From Littorina saxatilis (taxonomy: Eukaryota; Mollusca; Gastropoda; Littorinimorpha; Littorinidae): a stretch of DNA of 64,000 bases. Positions 11,901-47,749 of this stretch are shown piece after piece. Position 1 is the stretch's first letter. Each line of letters starts with the position of its first letter. The DNA lies in the NCBI RefSeq assembly GCF_037325665.1, contig NC_090248.1:13051669-13115668 (forward strand), written 5' to 3'. The notes below the pieces were generated by a model that made no database searches, had not been told where the DNA came from, and saw only the letters and a program-made list of their open reading frames with translations. The position numbers and the translations under genes are program-made.

Positions 11901-13959
11901 ATAATACTACGCAGGACAGGTTTTAGTAAGTCCTGGTTATCAGGATCATGTAACCATCACATTTCCAGGATCAGAATGGGGCATAACAGCAAGAAAGAAG
12001 CAGTGAAAAAATACAAGAGTGAGTGTATTGACACTGACAGCGAGGATGACTGGGACGTGAATGGAAATGTTATTTGGCTTGCTAGCAACACTTGAAAAGG
12101 TGAAAGGGACGAGAAACAGGATGTAAGTTCAGCTCAAAACAAGATGCAAGTGTAAATCATGTGCAATGAATAACACTTTATGAGTGCATTGGCACGATTA
12201 AAAAAGCAAACAGATATTTCAATGGAAAGGTAAACAAATAGACAAAACCCAAGTCATACATTCCTCCTTGCCTTAAACCCAATTGCACAAGAAACATGAA
12301 TTAAATGTTCTCTCTGCACATTTACCTCTCAGCTGGTAGGTATACACTCCTTCATGAAGTGACAATCAGACCAGCCAATCACAATCACAGCCTTTCAAGG
12401 ACATTCTCACCCAACGCCCATAATATAATTTATACAATTTACTGACCCCTCGCCCTTCAGAAGATGTACAATGTACTTCCTTAACTCAATTCTATCCATT
12501 CAAAACCACAGTGAAGGCAGAAAAACTAGACTGAAAACAGGATGCAATTTCTTCACCTCTGTGCATGTCTCTTCAGTCAGGTACACAAATGTTTGCTTTG
12601 TACTCAAAGTGGTATGCACTGGTATAAAGCTGTGTATTTGCTATACATGTACATGCAGCACAGAGGATATAGCAGAAGGTTCAACTCCAGTAGGAAGCAG
12701 AGGTGGGGGAGGCAGTGTCTGATAAAAGCATGCATTGGTTAGAGTTTTGTTTAGTTATAGAAATGCAACAAACAATAAATATCTTCATCTTCTATTCACA
12801 CAACAAAGGGAGACAAAGCAGCAGTAAGGAGTAAGAATCTAGCAGATTGAAAGAAGGAGGTCTGAATTCAAGATATATTTGTCTCAACGACAAATCTGTA
12901 CAGAAAGGAACAAAGCAGCTGGGGGACAGGGCGACGTGTGGGGGGTAATCACAAGGTTGAGGGCATGCTGCTATGCCAGGGTGCCATAGGAGTATTCATG
13001 ACACAGTACTATACAATCTTTAAGAATGTAACATAAGATGTGCCCAAACCATGGACTTGATTAAATGAAATCCAACTCCACATTAAAGAATGTGCCACCA
13101 TACCCTTCTCTAGCAGGGCGTACAAAAACAGTTCTGAAGCACAGGAAAAGCCAGTAAAACTGAGTGCAAGATACCGTAAAAGCAGCTGCTACGTTGGTTT
13201 TTGCTGCAGAGAGTAGTACTGGTGATATGTTATTGCAAGCAGGACTCCCTTGCCTTTGGGAACATTCTAGACCGATCAAATACACTTGAATCAGTAAGCA
13301 TTTGTTATGTGCAGATGCATATAGGACCAGCCCACTATGTTCAGATCTTCAGGCAGTAATAGTTAACTCCAGATCTGCAAGTCTAGACGAGGCCAACTCC
13401 ATCTACATATCAAGCTACAAACGAAAAGTACATCAGCTCTTTAGATATGTTCTACCTCAGAATATCTGTCTCCAAGCGTAATGGTGTCTTATTCATATTT
13501 GTTGCATAAGGGCGATACACATGATGCTCATTTGTTGCATAAAATGCTGGCCGAGTACATCTAGCCTTGACCACAAGTTACCATTCTGTCAGGAAAACCA
13601 GATGAAACCTTTCCTGTCTTTTTGACATCCGTGTATGGAACTCAGTTAATGAGATATCCGTTCCCTGCTATTCAAATGTCAGTGATGCAAAGAGTACAGC
13701 ATTGCATTGTTTGTATCACTGCAGTCTTTGTGAGAATGTCTCGGAAGTCAATGTCTTGATGGGACAAAAAGGAGAATGAATTGTCCGCCCAATACCTGAA
13801 GTCTACTTGTACCGTAGTTGTCTGAAGCAAGAATCCGGCTGGTTCCTTCTTTAGTGATCACATCCATCGGTAGCTGCAACGGTAGCTGGGTAGAAATATC
13901 TAAGCTTTTAAATTAAAGCTTCACTTTTTCTGAGTAGAAATGTCAAAGTACTTAAAGCG
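8907..13959 (-). other. Probable 3' UTR and downstream flank of the RhoGEF
   Basis: Repeat-poor, A-rich on the plus strand (U-rich if transcribed from the minus strand), with no convincing exon on either strand. The longest frame (11673-12095, plus) has no recognisable domain and weak codon character. The part nearest the stop is most likely 3' UTR. Confidence 0.45.
11014..11019 (-). terminator. Candidate polyadenylation signal for the RhoGEF
   Basis: The first AATAAA read on the minus strand downstream of the stop codon, giving a 3' UTR of about 2.9 kb. Another lies near 10453-10458. The choice is a guess without transcripts. Confidence 0.3.
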
Positions 13960-38709
<24,750 letters not shown>

Positions 38710-39245
38710 TGCAATCGAATCTTTGTTCACAGTCGCACAATCTCCACAGCAAGCCGGTGAATAATTCAAACAGGAAAATAAAATCACAGAAAGAAAGTAG
38801 GAAAACAAGCAGAATGATGGTTCGGCCACAGCAAAACCAAAGTTGAACTTTTGCGAAAGACGTTCACATCACATCACAGTGAAACTGGGCTGCAGTGAAA
38901 TGACGCAGGAAAGTTCAATATGACGTCACACCTGGATACGCACAAAAAAGGGTCTTCTACAAATAGAAGAACTCAAAATATCAAAGCTAATCCAGAACTC
39001 AGAAAAAAAGGTAGCACTCTATTTCAAAATGTAGGAAAGTCGTCGCAGCACACTGTACTGGTCACTGCGTTCAAGATCATGGACAAAGCTTAGACTGACG
39101 GACGCCTGCCCCTACTGCAACTATAACCCTTGTCCGTTCCCACAACAACGAAACGCTCTCCACCAATGAGCGTGCAGCAACACTAAATCCCAAGAGCACA
39201 CAGCCAACACAACAGAGGCGCCTTGTGCAACTTTACAACCACTGG
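38710..39245 (-). promoter_or_regulatory. Probable 5' UTR and promoter region of the RhoGEF
   Basis: Sequence immediately upstream of the start codon, free of repeats up to 39245. It holds a perfect CRE, TGACGTCA, at 38921-38928, a CRE-like TGACGCA nearby and a CCAAT at 39162-39172. No TATA box is clear. The transcription start cannot be placed from sequence alone. Confidence 0.4.
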
Positions 39246-40056
39246 TCAAACAAGACCGCCTGTACGGACCCCATCAGGGTTCCCCCTTTTCCCCCCCTCC
39301 CCCAGTAGCCATAACACCCTCCCCCGGGTACACTACCCGGGTATCAAGGGGTGAGTGTGTCAAGTAGGCTTAAAAAAAGCCGAGCGGTCTGCACCCCTCA
39401 AGGGCTCCGACACAGCAGCAGGTTGATGGAGAACATTATCATGACCATGTCAAGATGTCGACTAAATTGGAGTCTGTTTCACGGAGTCAAGAAACCGTTT
39501 GTTGAGCAAAAAGTTGAACAATGAGTCCGTTGACCGGTCGGCTTTTGCAGGAGGAGGGGGCAACTATTTCACCAGCAATGTCAGATCTTGGTTTTCAAAG
39601 GAGAGTAAACCCCGACGCTGTAGCAAATATGTGCTAAAAAGTAAGCCATGAAAGTAAAAATGTCCTTGAAACTTCGTGATGGCGTAAAGCACCTGAAGCG
39701 GTGTTTTGAAAAACCTCCCCAAGGCCGTATCCCTTTCCCTCTCCTCGGACAGTTAGCTCTGAAGTACGCCGGACTATTGAAACAAAATGTTTGTAGAACC
39801 GGGAAACGAACAGATTCTGCTTTGTTTTCCTTCAATTTTAGCCCAAGAGGGCACAGTGCCCGCTGTTTGTGTGTAAGCGAGCTCATTTATAGTCTCATAA
39901 TCAGTTCCTTCAATAGACTTCTGATCGCGCACATGTTCTCTCTTATTTCATGCTAGCAGCGAGTAGCGAATGCGTTGCAGTTTTAAGGTTACACCCCACT
40001 CTCCAATACACTTTGTTTTGTATACGAAAACTGTTAGAGTAAACACAAACAAAAAC
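39246..40056. repeat. Tandem duplication, left copy (about 811 bp)
   Basis: Near-identical to 40102-40922. Contains the palindrome TACCCGGG TACAC TACCCGGGTA, and GGGCTCCGACACAGCAGCAG. Both copies end ACACAAACAAAAAC. No gene: the 101-codon frame on the minus strand starts with a non-ATG codon and is broken in the other copy. Confidence 0.9.
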
Positions 40057-40103
40057 AAGTCGCGTAAGGCGAAATTACAACATTTAGTCAAGCTGTCGAA
40101 CTC
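40055..40103 (-). repeat. Family A terminal fragment between the two duplicates
   Basis: ACAAGTCGCGTAAGGCGAAA through TTTAGTCAAGCTGTCGAACT, identical in pattern to the end of family A copy 3 (45597 onward), then cut off at the start of the right duplicate. Confidence 0.8.
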
Positions 40104-40922
40104 AAACAAGACCGCCTGTACGGACCCCATCAGGGTTCCCCCTTTCCCCCCCCTTCCCCAGTAGCCATAACAGTTAACACCCTCCCCCGGGTACACTACC
40201 CGGGTACGGGTATCAAGGGGTGAGTGTGTCAAGTAGGCTTAAAAAAAGCCGAGCGGTCTGCACCCCTCAAGGGCTCCGACACAGCAGCAGGTTGATGGAG
40301 AACATTATCATGACCATGTCAAGATGTCGACTAAATTGGAGTCTGTTTCACGGAGTCAAGAAACCGTTTGTTGAGCGAAAAGTTGAACAATGAGTCCGTT
40401 GACCGGTTGGCTTTTGCAGGAGGAGGGGGCAACTATTTCACCAGCAATGTCAGATCTTGGTTTTCAAAGGAGAGTAAACCCCGACGCTGTAGCAAATATG
40501 TGCTAAAAAGTAAGCCATGAAAGTAAAAATGTCCTTGAAACTTCGTGATGGCGTAAAGCACCTGAAGCGGTGTTTGACAAACCTCCCCAAGGCCGTATCC
40601 CTTTCCCTCTCCTCGGACAGTTAGCTCTGAAGTACGGCAGAAAATTGAAACAAAATGTTTGTAGAACCGGGAAACGAACAGATTCTGCTTTGTTTTCCTT
40701 CAATTTTAGCCCAAGAGGGCACAGTGCCCGCTGTTTGTGTGTAAGCGAGCTCATTTATAGTCTCATAATCAGTTCCTTCAATAGACTTCTGATCGCGCAC
40801 GTTCTCTCTTATTTCATGCTAGCAGCGAGTAGCGAATGCGTTGCAGTTTTAAGGTTACACCCCACTCTCCAATACACTTTGTTTTGTATGCGAAAACTGT
40901 TAGATTAAACACAAACAAAAAC
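40102..40922. repeat. Tandem duplication, right copy (about 821 bp)
   Basis: Differs from the left copy by small indels and scattered substitutions only, so the duplication is recent. Confidence 0.9.
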
Positions 40923-41289
40923 TAACTAATAAAAGTCCGGGTTGAAGGTCATGCAGCCTGTGCAAGATGTTCACAAGCGATCGCTAGAGTTGATAGAGCC
41001 GGCCGGTAATTTCGCTTCGTGTACATTTTACAAGAAAATGCACAATGAAAAATTGGAAAATTAATTCAGGCTGAAAACATAATTCAAACCGCCGAAAATG
41101 TTGTCGTCATTTCGGCAGAATTGACAAACTGTTTACAAATTTGGAAAGTCGATGTCCAGGAAACCCTAAAAACTGTAGAGAATTACCGAAATGTTTATGA
41201 TCAATTGGCGAATTTGCCGGGAAAACCCCCAAATCCTAGCAACATTCCTTGGATAGGATAGGAGATAAACACCAAAAGAAAATTCTTCA

Positions 41290-41679
41290 GTTTGGTTTTA
41301 GCAATATAAATGCAAGCAATATAAATTCTCAGGTGGGGCGGTAGATGCTGGTGTTGTCGCTCTGATGCACGGGGTCAGTGTTCTGTATTGTTTCAGTATT
41401 GTTGATTTTGTTTTGCATTCTACTCTCTTAGACAATATGTGATAACCGGCAAGGTGCTGACTTTCTTTTGTGCATTGTTGATGGTGAATGCATGTTAATT
41501 TATTTTTAATATACTTTCTTATGTGATAACCAATGTACTATATTTTCTCAGGACAAAGAACAAATGTTTATTTTGAATGTTTTATGTATGTTATTATTAC
41601 GGACACAAACGCTCAGCAATGTAATTTCTCTTTTTAGAGATTAATAAAGTTATTGTATTGTATTGTATTGTATTGTATT
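41290..41679 (+). mobile_element. LINE 3' end remnant with TATTG tail
   Basis: Ends CTCTTTTTAGAGATTAATAA AGTTATTG and then a run of TATTG pentamers, the usual 3' end of an invertebrate non-LTR element. No coding part remains and the 5' limit is uncertain. Confidence 0.5.
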
Positions 41680-41699
41680 CTTCATCTTATAGGCGCTGA

Positions 41700-42531
41700 C
41701 AAACTTATTCAATGTTCCAACGAATTTGTCATGTAACTCATTGTAATACATGACTGAAATGAACTTGACTTGTTTGTGTGAGTGTGGTTGGTTTTTTTTC
41801 GGGCGTGGGAACGCATGGCCATGCACGCACTGTTGCTTTCTCAAGTCTTGTTCAGAAAATGAAGCAGCCTTGTTCGGTCTGAGGCAGCCCACTGTGACAG
41901 AGAGATCGATCATCCAATGTCAGTGTTCTACTCACAGCAGTCTATCAGTATCAGTCAGCGATAGTGGATGGTGGTGATCTGGTTGACCAAAGCCGTACAA
42001 TTACCCCCTCCCAGTCCCCACCCCTATCAATCAAAATCCAATTACAGGGGTTTGACTGAGCTATCGGGTCCATTGACCACAACAATCAGCCCGCCGTTTG
42101 ACTTTTACTGTCTCCTCCCTTGGGGCATGCCCATCACGGCCAAATCGGAGGCCGGGGCGCCGAGATAACTTACGTTCTCCCGCCTTTTATTCACTCAAGA
42201 AGGGGAATACCCCAGAAGTAAGAATATCATTATTATCAGTATAGCGAAGATTAGACAGGAGGATTTGGTTTGGGAACAGCTGTAACATGTTTAGTTCTCC
42301 ATGTGTAAAAAAAAAGTTCAAGACTTTGTATGAGACAAAAACAGAATTCTCATTGTGGCATGCTTCTGTTTCTTTGTTTTTAATTTGGGAGGGTAGGTTA
42401 CTCTATGCCATAAATAAATACATTTCTAATAACTCCATCAAACAAAGTAAAGCAAAAAAAAAAGCTATAGGCGGTTTGATTACCTCTCCTGGTAGGTACT
42501 GAGCTAATAGAAGAAGTCGGGCCACAAGTGG
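41700..42531. other. Gene-free sequence
   Basis: Single-copy-looking DNA. No exon or repeat that I can support. Confidence 0.35.
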
Positions 42532-42969
42532 ATGTGGAAGTTGCTTGTTGTATTTTTGAGAAAAATGTTTTCCTCATGCCTAATTTTTCCCAAGAAGACA
42601 GTCACTTTCCTCAGAAAAACGCGGATCCAAGAACATAAACCCACTGAAAACTTGCTGGAATGTATGGGCCACCTGGGCCCCAGTGCAACCACCTTCCGTT
42701 GGAAAGTTGGAAACGGAATGAAGCAACCTGGTGGTCTCTCCTGGCACTGGCAGCTACAACACATGGATGTGGAACTGAACCCAGAAAGAATTGTTTTCGC
42801 AGGTCCCTTTCTCTTTCTTTCTTGGAAAGACAGTCATATTTCTCCGAACATCGCATGCAAGATCTGCAGCCTGAATGTATACAATGGTTCTTTTATGACG
42901 AACGAGAGACAAGCCTGGGACCGTCAGACAGACAAGTGCTGGTGTTTTACGGAATGTGATGTCAAATGA
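42532..42969 (+). CDS. Unsupported 145-codon open frame
   Basis: Longest ATG-started frame outside repeats (MWKLLVVFLRKMFSSCLIFP to CFTECDVK). No domain, signal peptide or repeat pattern recognised, and both other plus-strand frames are also partly open. Probably chance; listed because nothing else explains this stretch. Confidence 0.12.
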   Translation: MWKLLVVFLRKMFSSCLIFPKKTVTFLRKTRIQEHKPTENLLECMGHLGPSATTFRWKVGNGMKQPGGLSWHWQLQHMDVELNPERIVFAGPFLFLSWKDSHISPNIACKICSLNVYNGSFMTNERQAWDRQTDKCWCFTECDVK

Positions 42970-43046
42970 TATTGGGCAAGCACTGAAGCAGGGTGTGACG
43001 TGTCACAGAAGTTAACCAGGGATTAAGTGCTGTTCACATGACTGAC

Positions 43047-43716
43047 TTCTTCTTCTTCTTCTTCTTGGCGTTCGCAGAGGTTACACGATCAGTCCAGCAC
43101 TGGTGATAAATGTTGTCGTTTTCTCCAACTCCTGTCGACTGCCATATATAGTTTGGTCTGCAAGGGAGTTGGTGACGGCCACACTTCTTTTCGTTCCTCA
43201 TCTAGTAAGGGACATCGCTGTAAGATGTGTTCCGCTGTTTGGTCTTCTTGACCGCAGGCACAGGTTGGTGATGGCGCCAGCTTGAATTTTTGGTTCATGT
43301 GAGCATTGAGCCTGTTGTGGCCAGCAGCCTGATGAGGTTGACTTGCTGCTCTCTGGACAATGTGTGGTAGTCATCTCTGTTTGTCCTTGGCCTCATCAAT
43401 GCCTTGATGATTGTCTTCTGCTCACTAAAGCTGACACTGTTTTCAGGTTGGTCTTCCACGGCTCCTTCTTTCGCCAGCTCATCTGCCCTTTCATTTCCTG
43501 GTATCCCACAGTGTGCTGGTATCCACTGGAGGACAACTCTTCTGGTTTGTCTGACCATCTGTAATGCTTTGGCCAGCTGTGGGAGTTTGTCGTTCTCTAG
43601 GGCCTGAAGGACTGAAAGGGCGTCCGAGAGGAAGACAACTTGGTAGCAAGGGTCTGCGGAGTCCTGAACCAAGGAGGCGGCCTGCATGAGAGCTTCTGCT
43701 TCTGCTTTATAGTTTG
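43047..43716 (-). mobile_element. 5'-truncated LINE with RNase H domain
   Basis: Encodes NYKAEAEALMQAASLVQD, SDALSVLQAL and PAHCGIPGNERADELA (RNase H), then CACGQEDQTAEHILQRCP (C-terminal zinc-knuckle-like motif) in a second frame; a frameshift lies near 43300. An RNase H plus this Cys/His tail points to an I/R1-type non-LTR element. 3' end is an AAG repeat. An 11-bp duplication ACATGACTGAC flanks it (43036-43046, 43717-43727). Confidence 0.88.
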
Positions 43717-43884
43717 ACATGACTGACAATCTGACAACTGTTGACTAGTTGCTTAGAAGTTGCAAAGGCGTAATCATCAAGAAAACGGTCATGGGAACAG
43801 TTCCAGCGATTTATCATATTCATACCGGCCCAATTTTGCTGCAACTAAAAATTCAGCCGAACGCGGTTCCACTTTGGGGCAAAG

Positions 43885-43960
43885 TATAATAATAATAATA
43901 AGGGGTATTTATATAGCGCCTTATCCAAAGTTCAAAGCGCGTATGCCGTGTGAGATGGAA
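43885..43960. repeat. ATAGCGCC retroposon-tail repeat
   Basis: AATAATAATAATAAGGGGTA, TTTATATAGCGCCTTATCC and a GTTCAAAGCGC end. Same type as 37574-37665. Confidence 0.5.
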
Positions 43961-44087
43961 TTTTTTACACAATATATCACGCATTCACAGCCAAAGTAGC
44001 GACAACTTATTCGACTATAGTCTATGGTTGGAGTCGGAGGCTATATTTAGCTGTCTGCATGCATGCACCATTGGTTAGCTTTGTTAA

Positions 44088-44801
44088 AGGCACAGTAAAC
44101 CTCCCGTAAACCATCACAGATATTGTCAGACTTTTACACACAATACAAACACCCTTCCATTTGAACGCTCACCGAACGGGAACATCCTAGGTGCCCTACG
44201 TAAAGAGCGAGCAATTTTCAAAGAATTAATTTTGCGGATTGTCTCCTCACACAATCGGACCGTGGTGCGTTTTGGCGCTAGACCTAACTTTTAAAATATA
44301 AATAATAAATTGACAGCTTGTTACACAAACATTCTTAAATCATAAAAGAATTCTTTTTTCATCAAGACAAGATCAGTACAATTCGAAGTTTTGAAAGTTT
44401 GAAAAAAGAAAAGCCCGGAAGCAGGGTCACGCAAGGTCGTAGTTCTCGTAGCAGATGACGGTTTATGCCTATCGCCAGTTCCTCTGAACAGTCAAAAGCC
44501 ATCCCTAGAGTTCTTGTGAACCTGCATGGTCAGAGGTACATAACGTGCTATTGCAGATAAGCTCACAGCGAATTACAAACTGACAACAACATTGTGAAAA
44601 AGGGAAACTGGATCACACGGGTTCACGATGGCTCAGGGGTAAGATAAACCACGCAAAAATAAATTCTTTGAAAATTGCTCGCTCTTTATGGAGGGCACCT
44701 AGGATGTTCTTAAGCGGTGAGTGTTTAAATGAAAGGGTGTTTGTACTGTGTGTAAAAGCCTGACAGTCTCTGTGATGGTTTACGGGAGGCTTACTGTGCC
44801 T
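44088..44801. mobile_element. Foldback TTAA element (family E), copy 1
   Basis: TTAA on both sides (44084-44087, 44802-44805). The first and last roughly 150 bp are inverted copies, starting AGGCACAGTAAACCTCCCGT. No coding capacity. Confidence 0.85.
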
Positions 44802-44805
44802 TTAA

Positions 44806-45596
44806 TGTTGTAATGCCTCTCACGCCTAGATTGGACAAATCTTTTGGCAGCGTCAATTAATGGCTTAAATTGTAAAAGTTCACAAGTGTTTGCACTGTTT
44901 ATATATATAACCAGTTGTGTCGTGACAAAAATTGCGCTGAATTTGGTTAAAGTTGGTTGTTAATCAGCCATATATTATAATATATAATATGAACTACTCA
45001 TTTAAGTGACATAAATTATAATTCTTACAACTGTTGCACTTACCAGATACTATGCAGAATCAGTTCCTCATTAGTCATTATATAAATTTGGAAATACATA
45101 CAATTACAAATTAATACAAGTAGCAAGATTTGGTCACTTGAAATGAAAATGTTAATACAGTCTACTAATTTAGTTATACTTTAGAACACAGTGCAATTAG
45201 GATGTGTTTCTTTGCAAAAATATCAAGCATCTTAGCCTCTTTCTCTGTGACTCACATTCACAGTCACATGATTTTGTTTGAGTGCCAGTGCCAAGGCTAA
45301 ATGAAATCTAGAAACTAAACATCATGAAGGAAATCCTTGTGTTGGGTTTTATAAATATACATGTAAACTTTATTTTTAATACTCATAACTTGAAAGTTGA
45401 ATGTTCAAAACTGACATTGTGAAAAGGGTAGCTCAAGGTCTGCTTTCTGGGACCAGCGTTAGGACTAGCAGTGTGAGTCTGTGACTGTGAGTGAATAAAA
45501 AAACATCAAAAACAAGCACTAAATGAAAATCAAAATATATATATTTGTATTGCAGCCAGTTCATTTTTACTAATTCAAGTCATTTAGCAATAGCAG
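44806..45596. other. Gene-free sequence
   Basis: AT-rich DNA with no exon or repeat I can support. Confidence 0.35.
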
Positions 45597-46478
45597 ACAA
45601 GTCGCGTAAGGCGAAAATTCAACATTTAGTCAAGTAGCTGTCGAACTTACAGAATGAAACTGAACGCAATGCAACGCAGCAAGACCACATACTCGTAGCA
45701 TCGTCAGTCACCCGCTCACGGCAAAGACAGTGAAATTGACAAGAAGAGCGGGGTAGCAGTTGCGCTCAGAAGGATAGCACGCTTTTCTGTACCTCTCTTT
45801 GTTTTAACTTTCTGAGCGTGTTTTTAATCCAAACATATCATATCTATATGTTTTTGGAATCAGGAACCGACAAGGAATAAGATGAAAGTGTTTTTAAATT
45901 GATTTAGAAAATTTAATTTTCATATTAATTTTGATATATTTAATTTCCAGAGCGTGTTTTTAATCCAAATATAACATATATTTATATGTTTTTGGAATCA
46001 GCAAATGATGGAGAATAAGATAAATGTAAATTTGGATCGTTTTTAAAAAATTTTTTTTTTTTACAATTTTCAGATTTTTAATGACCAAAGTCATTAACTA
46101 ATTTTTAAGCCACCAAGCTGAAATGCAATACCGAAGTCCGGGCTTCGTCGAACATTACTTGACAAAAATTTCAACCAATTTGGTTGAAAAATGAGGGCGT
46201 GACAGTGCCGCCTCAACTTTCACGAAAAGCCGGATATGACGTCATCAAAGACATTTATCAAAAAAATGAAAAAAAACGTATGGGGATATCATACCCAGAA
46301 ACTCTCATGTCAAATTTCATAAAGATCGGTCCAGTAGTTTAGTCTGAATCGCTCTACACACACACACAGACAGACACACAGACACACACACACACACACA
46401 CACACGCACATACACCACGACCCTCGTCTCGATTCCCCCCTCTACGTTAAAACATTTAGTCAAAACTTGACTAAATGT
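45597..46478 (-). mobile_element. Interspersed repeat family A, copy 3
   Basis: Inverted relative to copies 1 and 2. CA tract near 46370-46403 at the equivalent site and the CRE at 46237-46244. More diverged than the other two copies. Confidence 0.85.
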
Positions 46479-47102
46479 AAAAAAGGGGTAAGGTGAAAAA
46501 TGAAATGGAGTGACAATCTGAATCTCTTGTCTGGGGACGGACACACACAGTGTAATTCAAACATCCACCCTGTCCATTAAGTGATTCACTTGCTCTCAAT
46601 AAATTTCCCAGTCAACATCTTCAAGTTTCAAATCAAATCTTCATCTGCTGTTGGCATTCCGCTGTCTTAAGATAATCCTGTGATGAGACTAGTGAGAGAC
46701 TCAGGATAATTAAGAACTCAATATAAGTGCCAAAAGGTGCTCACAGAACAGAAGACGACTTTGTTTTACAATACAAATGTTTCTAAAAACGTGTGTCTGC
46801 TGAAAATTGGTGTGTGTGTGGATGAATGTGCGAAGAGATAGTGGACATAATTTCGTGTGTCTGACTTGAACGGTTTTGAAGTTATCTTTGTTTAAAGTCA
46901 AAAATAACGCCAAAACCGGCCATCTGAAAACGGACATCGTGATACCTCGTGTTTTGAATATATGCCACAGAAAAATAACAAGAAGCACAAATGAATTGCA
47001 TTTAGTTTGATTGAATGCCTGAAACATCGCTTTACAGACGAGACCAAACGTCAAATCTAAATCTCGAGAGAATCTTTTTTTTTCGATAACCGAATTTTAA
47101 GG
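46479..47102. other. Gene-free sequence
   Basis: No supported feature; the open frames here are short and lack domains. Confidence 0.35.
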
Positions 47103-47724
47103 TGTCGCACGCAAGATGTGTCGTCATCACGGCATACATTTTTCAATCGCAGATATTTACTAAATTCCTTTTTTAAAAATTCTGGAATTGATGTCGACAC
47201 GTCAAGCGATAACGGTGTATCAAACTGCTGTCTTTCAAGTAATCCAGCAAAGACTGCAGAACTTTTGAACAGCATTTTTGAAAACGATTTGAAAATTTCG
47301 TCATATCTTGCGTGCGACAAAATGTTCGGTAATTAACGGTTATTTTCTTTTAAAAACAAAATTTACATACACAAAGATCTACTTCATCTACGGAACCACG
47401 TGACACATTCTGTGTTCAAAATTTGTGAAGAAATCACGAACTACGAATGCGCTATCAAGTGTTGAAATTATGTCGTCAACATCTTTTCAGATCTTGCGTG
47501 CGACACCATCTTGCGTTCAACATAAAATGTCACTACCTTATCGAGTTTAATGGGTAAAACTAACTATTTGTTGTCTTAGTTTAATCTTCTTAATTAAAAG
47601 CGTAATAAAACCGAACTTCCAAGATGAATTTTAATTGAGATTAGCGAAAGAGCGGGCACGCAAGTCGACCTTAAAGTAAAAGAATGATAACACGAGCGTT
47701 TGTCGTGTTGTCTTGCGTGCAACA
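47103..47724. repeat. Spaced TCTTGCGTGCGACA motifs
   Basis: The 14-mer occurs at 47306-47319 and 47492-47505, with one change at 47711-47724 and inverted at 47103-47116; a shorter relative TCTTGCGTTC follows at 47509. Spacing about 185-220 bp. Confidence 0.6.
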
Positions 47725-47749
47725 CATTGTCCAACAAGGAAAATGTATA

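Noticed and set aside
11673-12095. 140-codon plus-strand frame
   Set aside because: Antisense to the probable RhoGEF 3' UTR, no domain, and no splice or promoter context.
38710-38829. N-terminal extension of the RhoGEF to 38829
   Set aside because: The upstream end of the frame begins with GTG, not ATG, and would add a hydrophobic segment foreign to the family.
39581-39886. 101-codon minus-strand frame in the tandem duplication
   Set aside because: It lies in a duplicated non-coding unit, differs in length between the two copies and has no domain.
39246-40922. Direct repeats read as a pair of LTRs
   Set aside because: Only 45 bp lie between the units, there are no TG...CA termini, primer-binding site or target duplication, so a tandem duplication fits better.
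47057-47320. 87-codon minus-strand frame
   Set aside because: Overlaps the spaced 14-mer motifs; no recognisable family and no supporting context.
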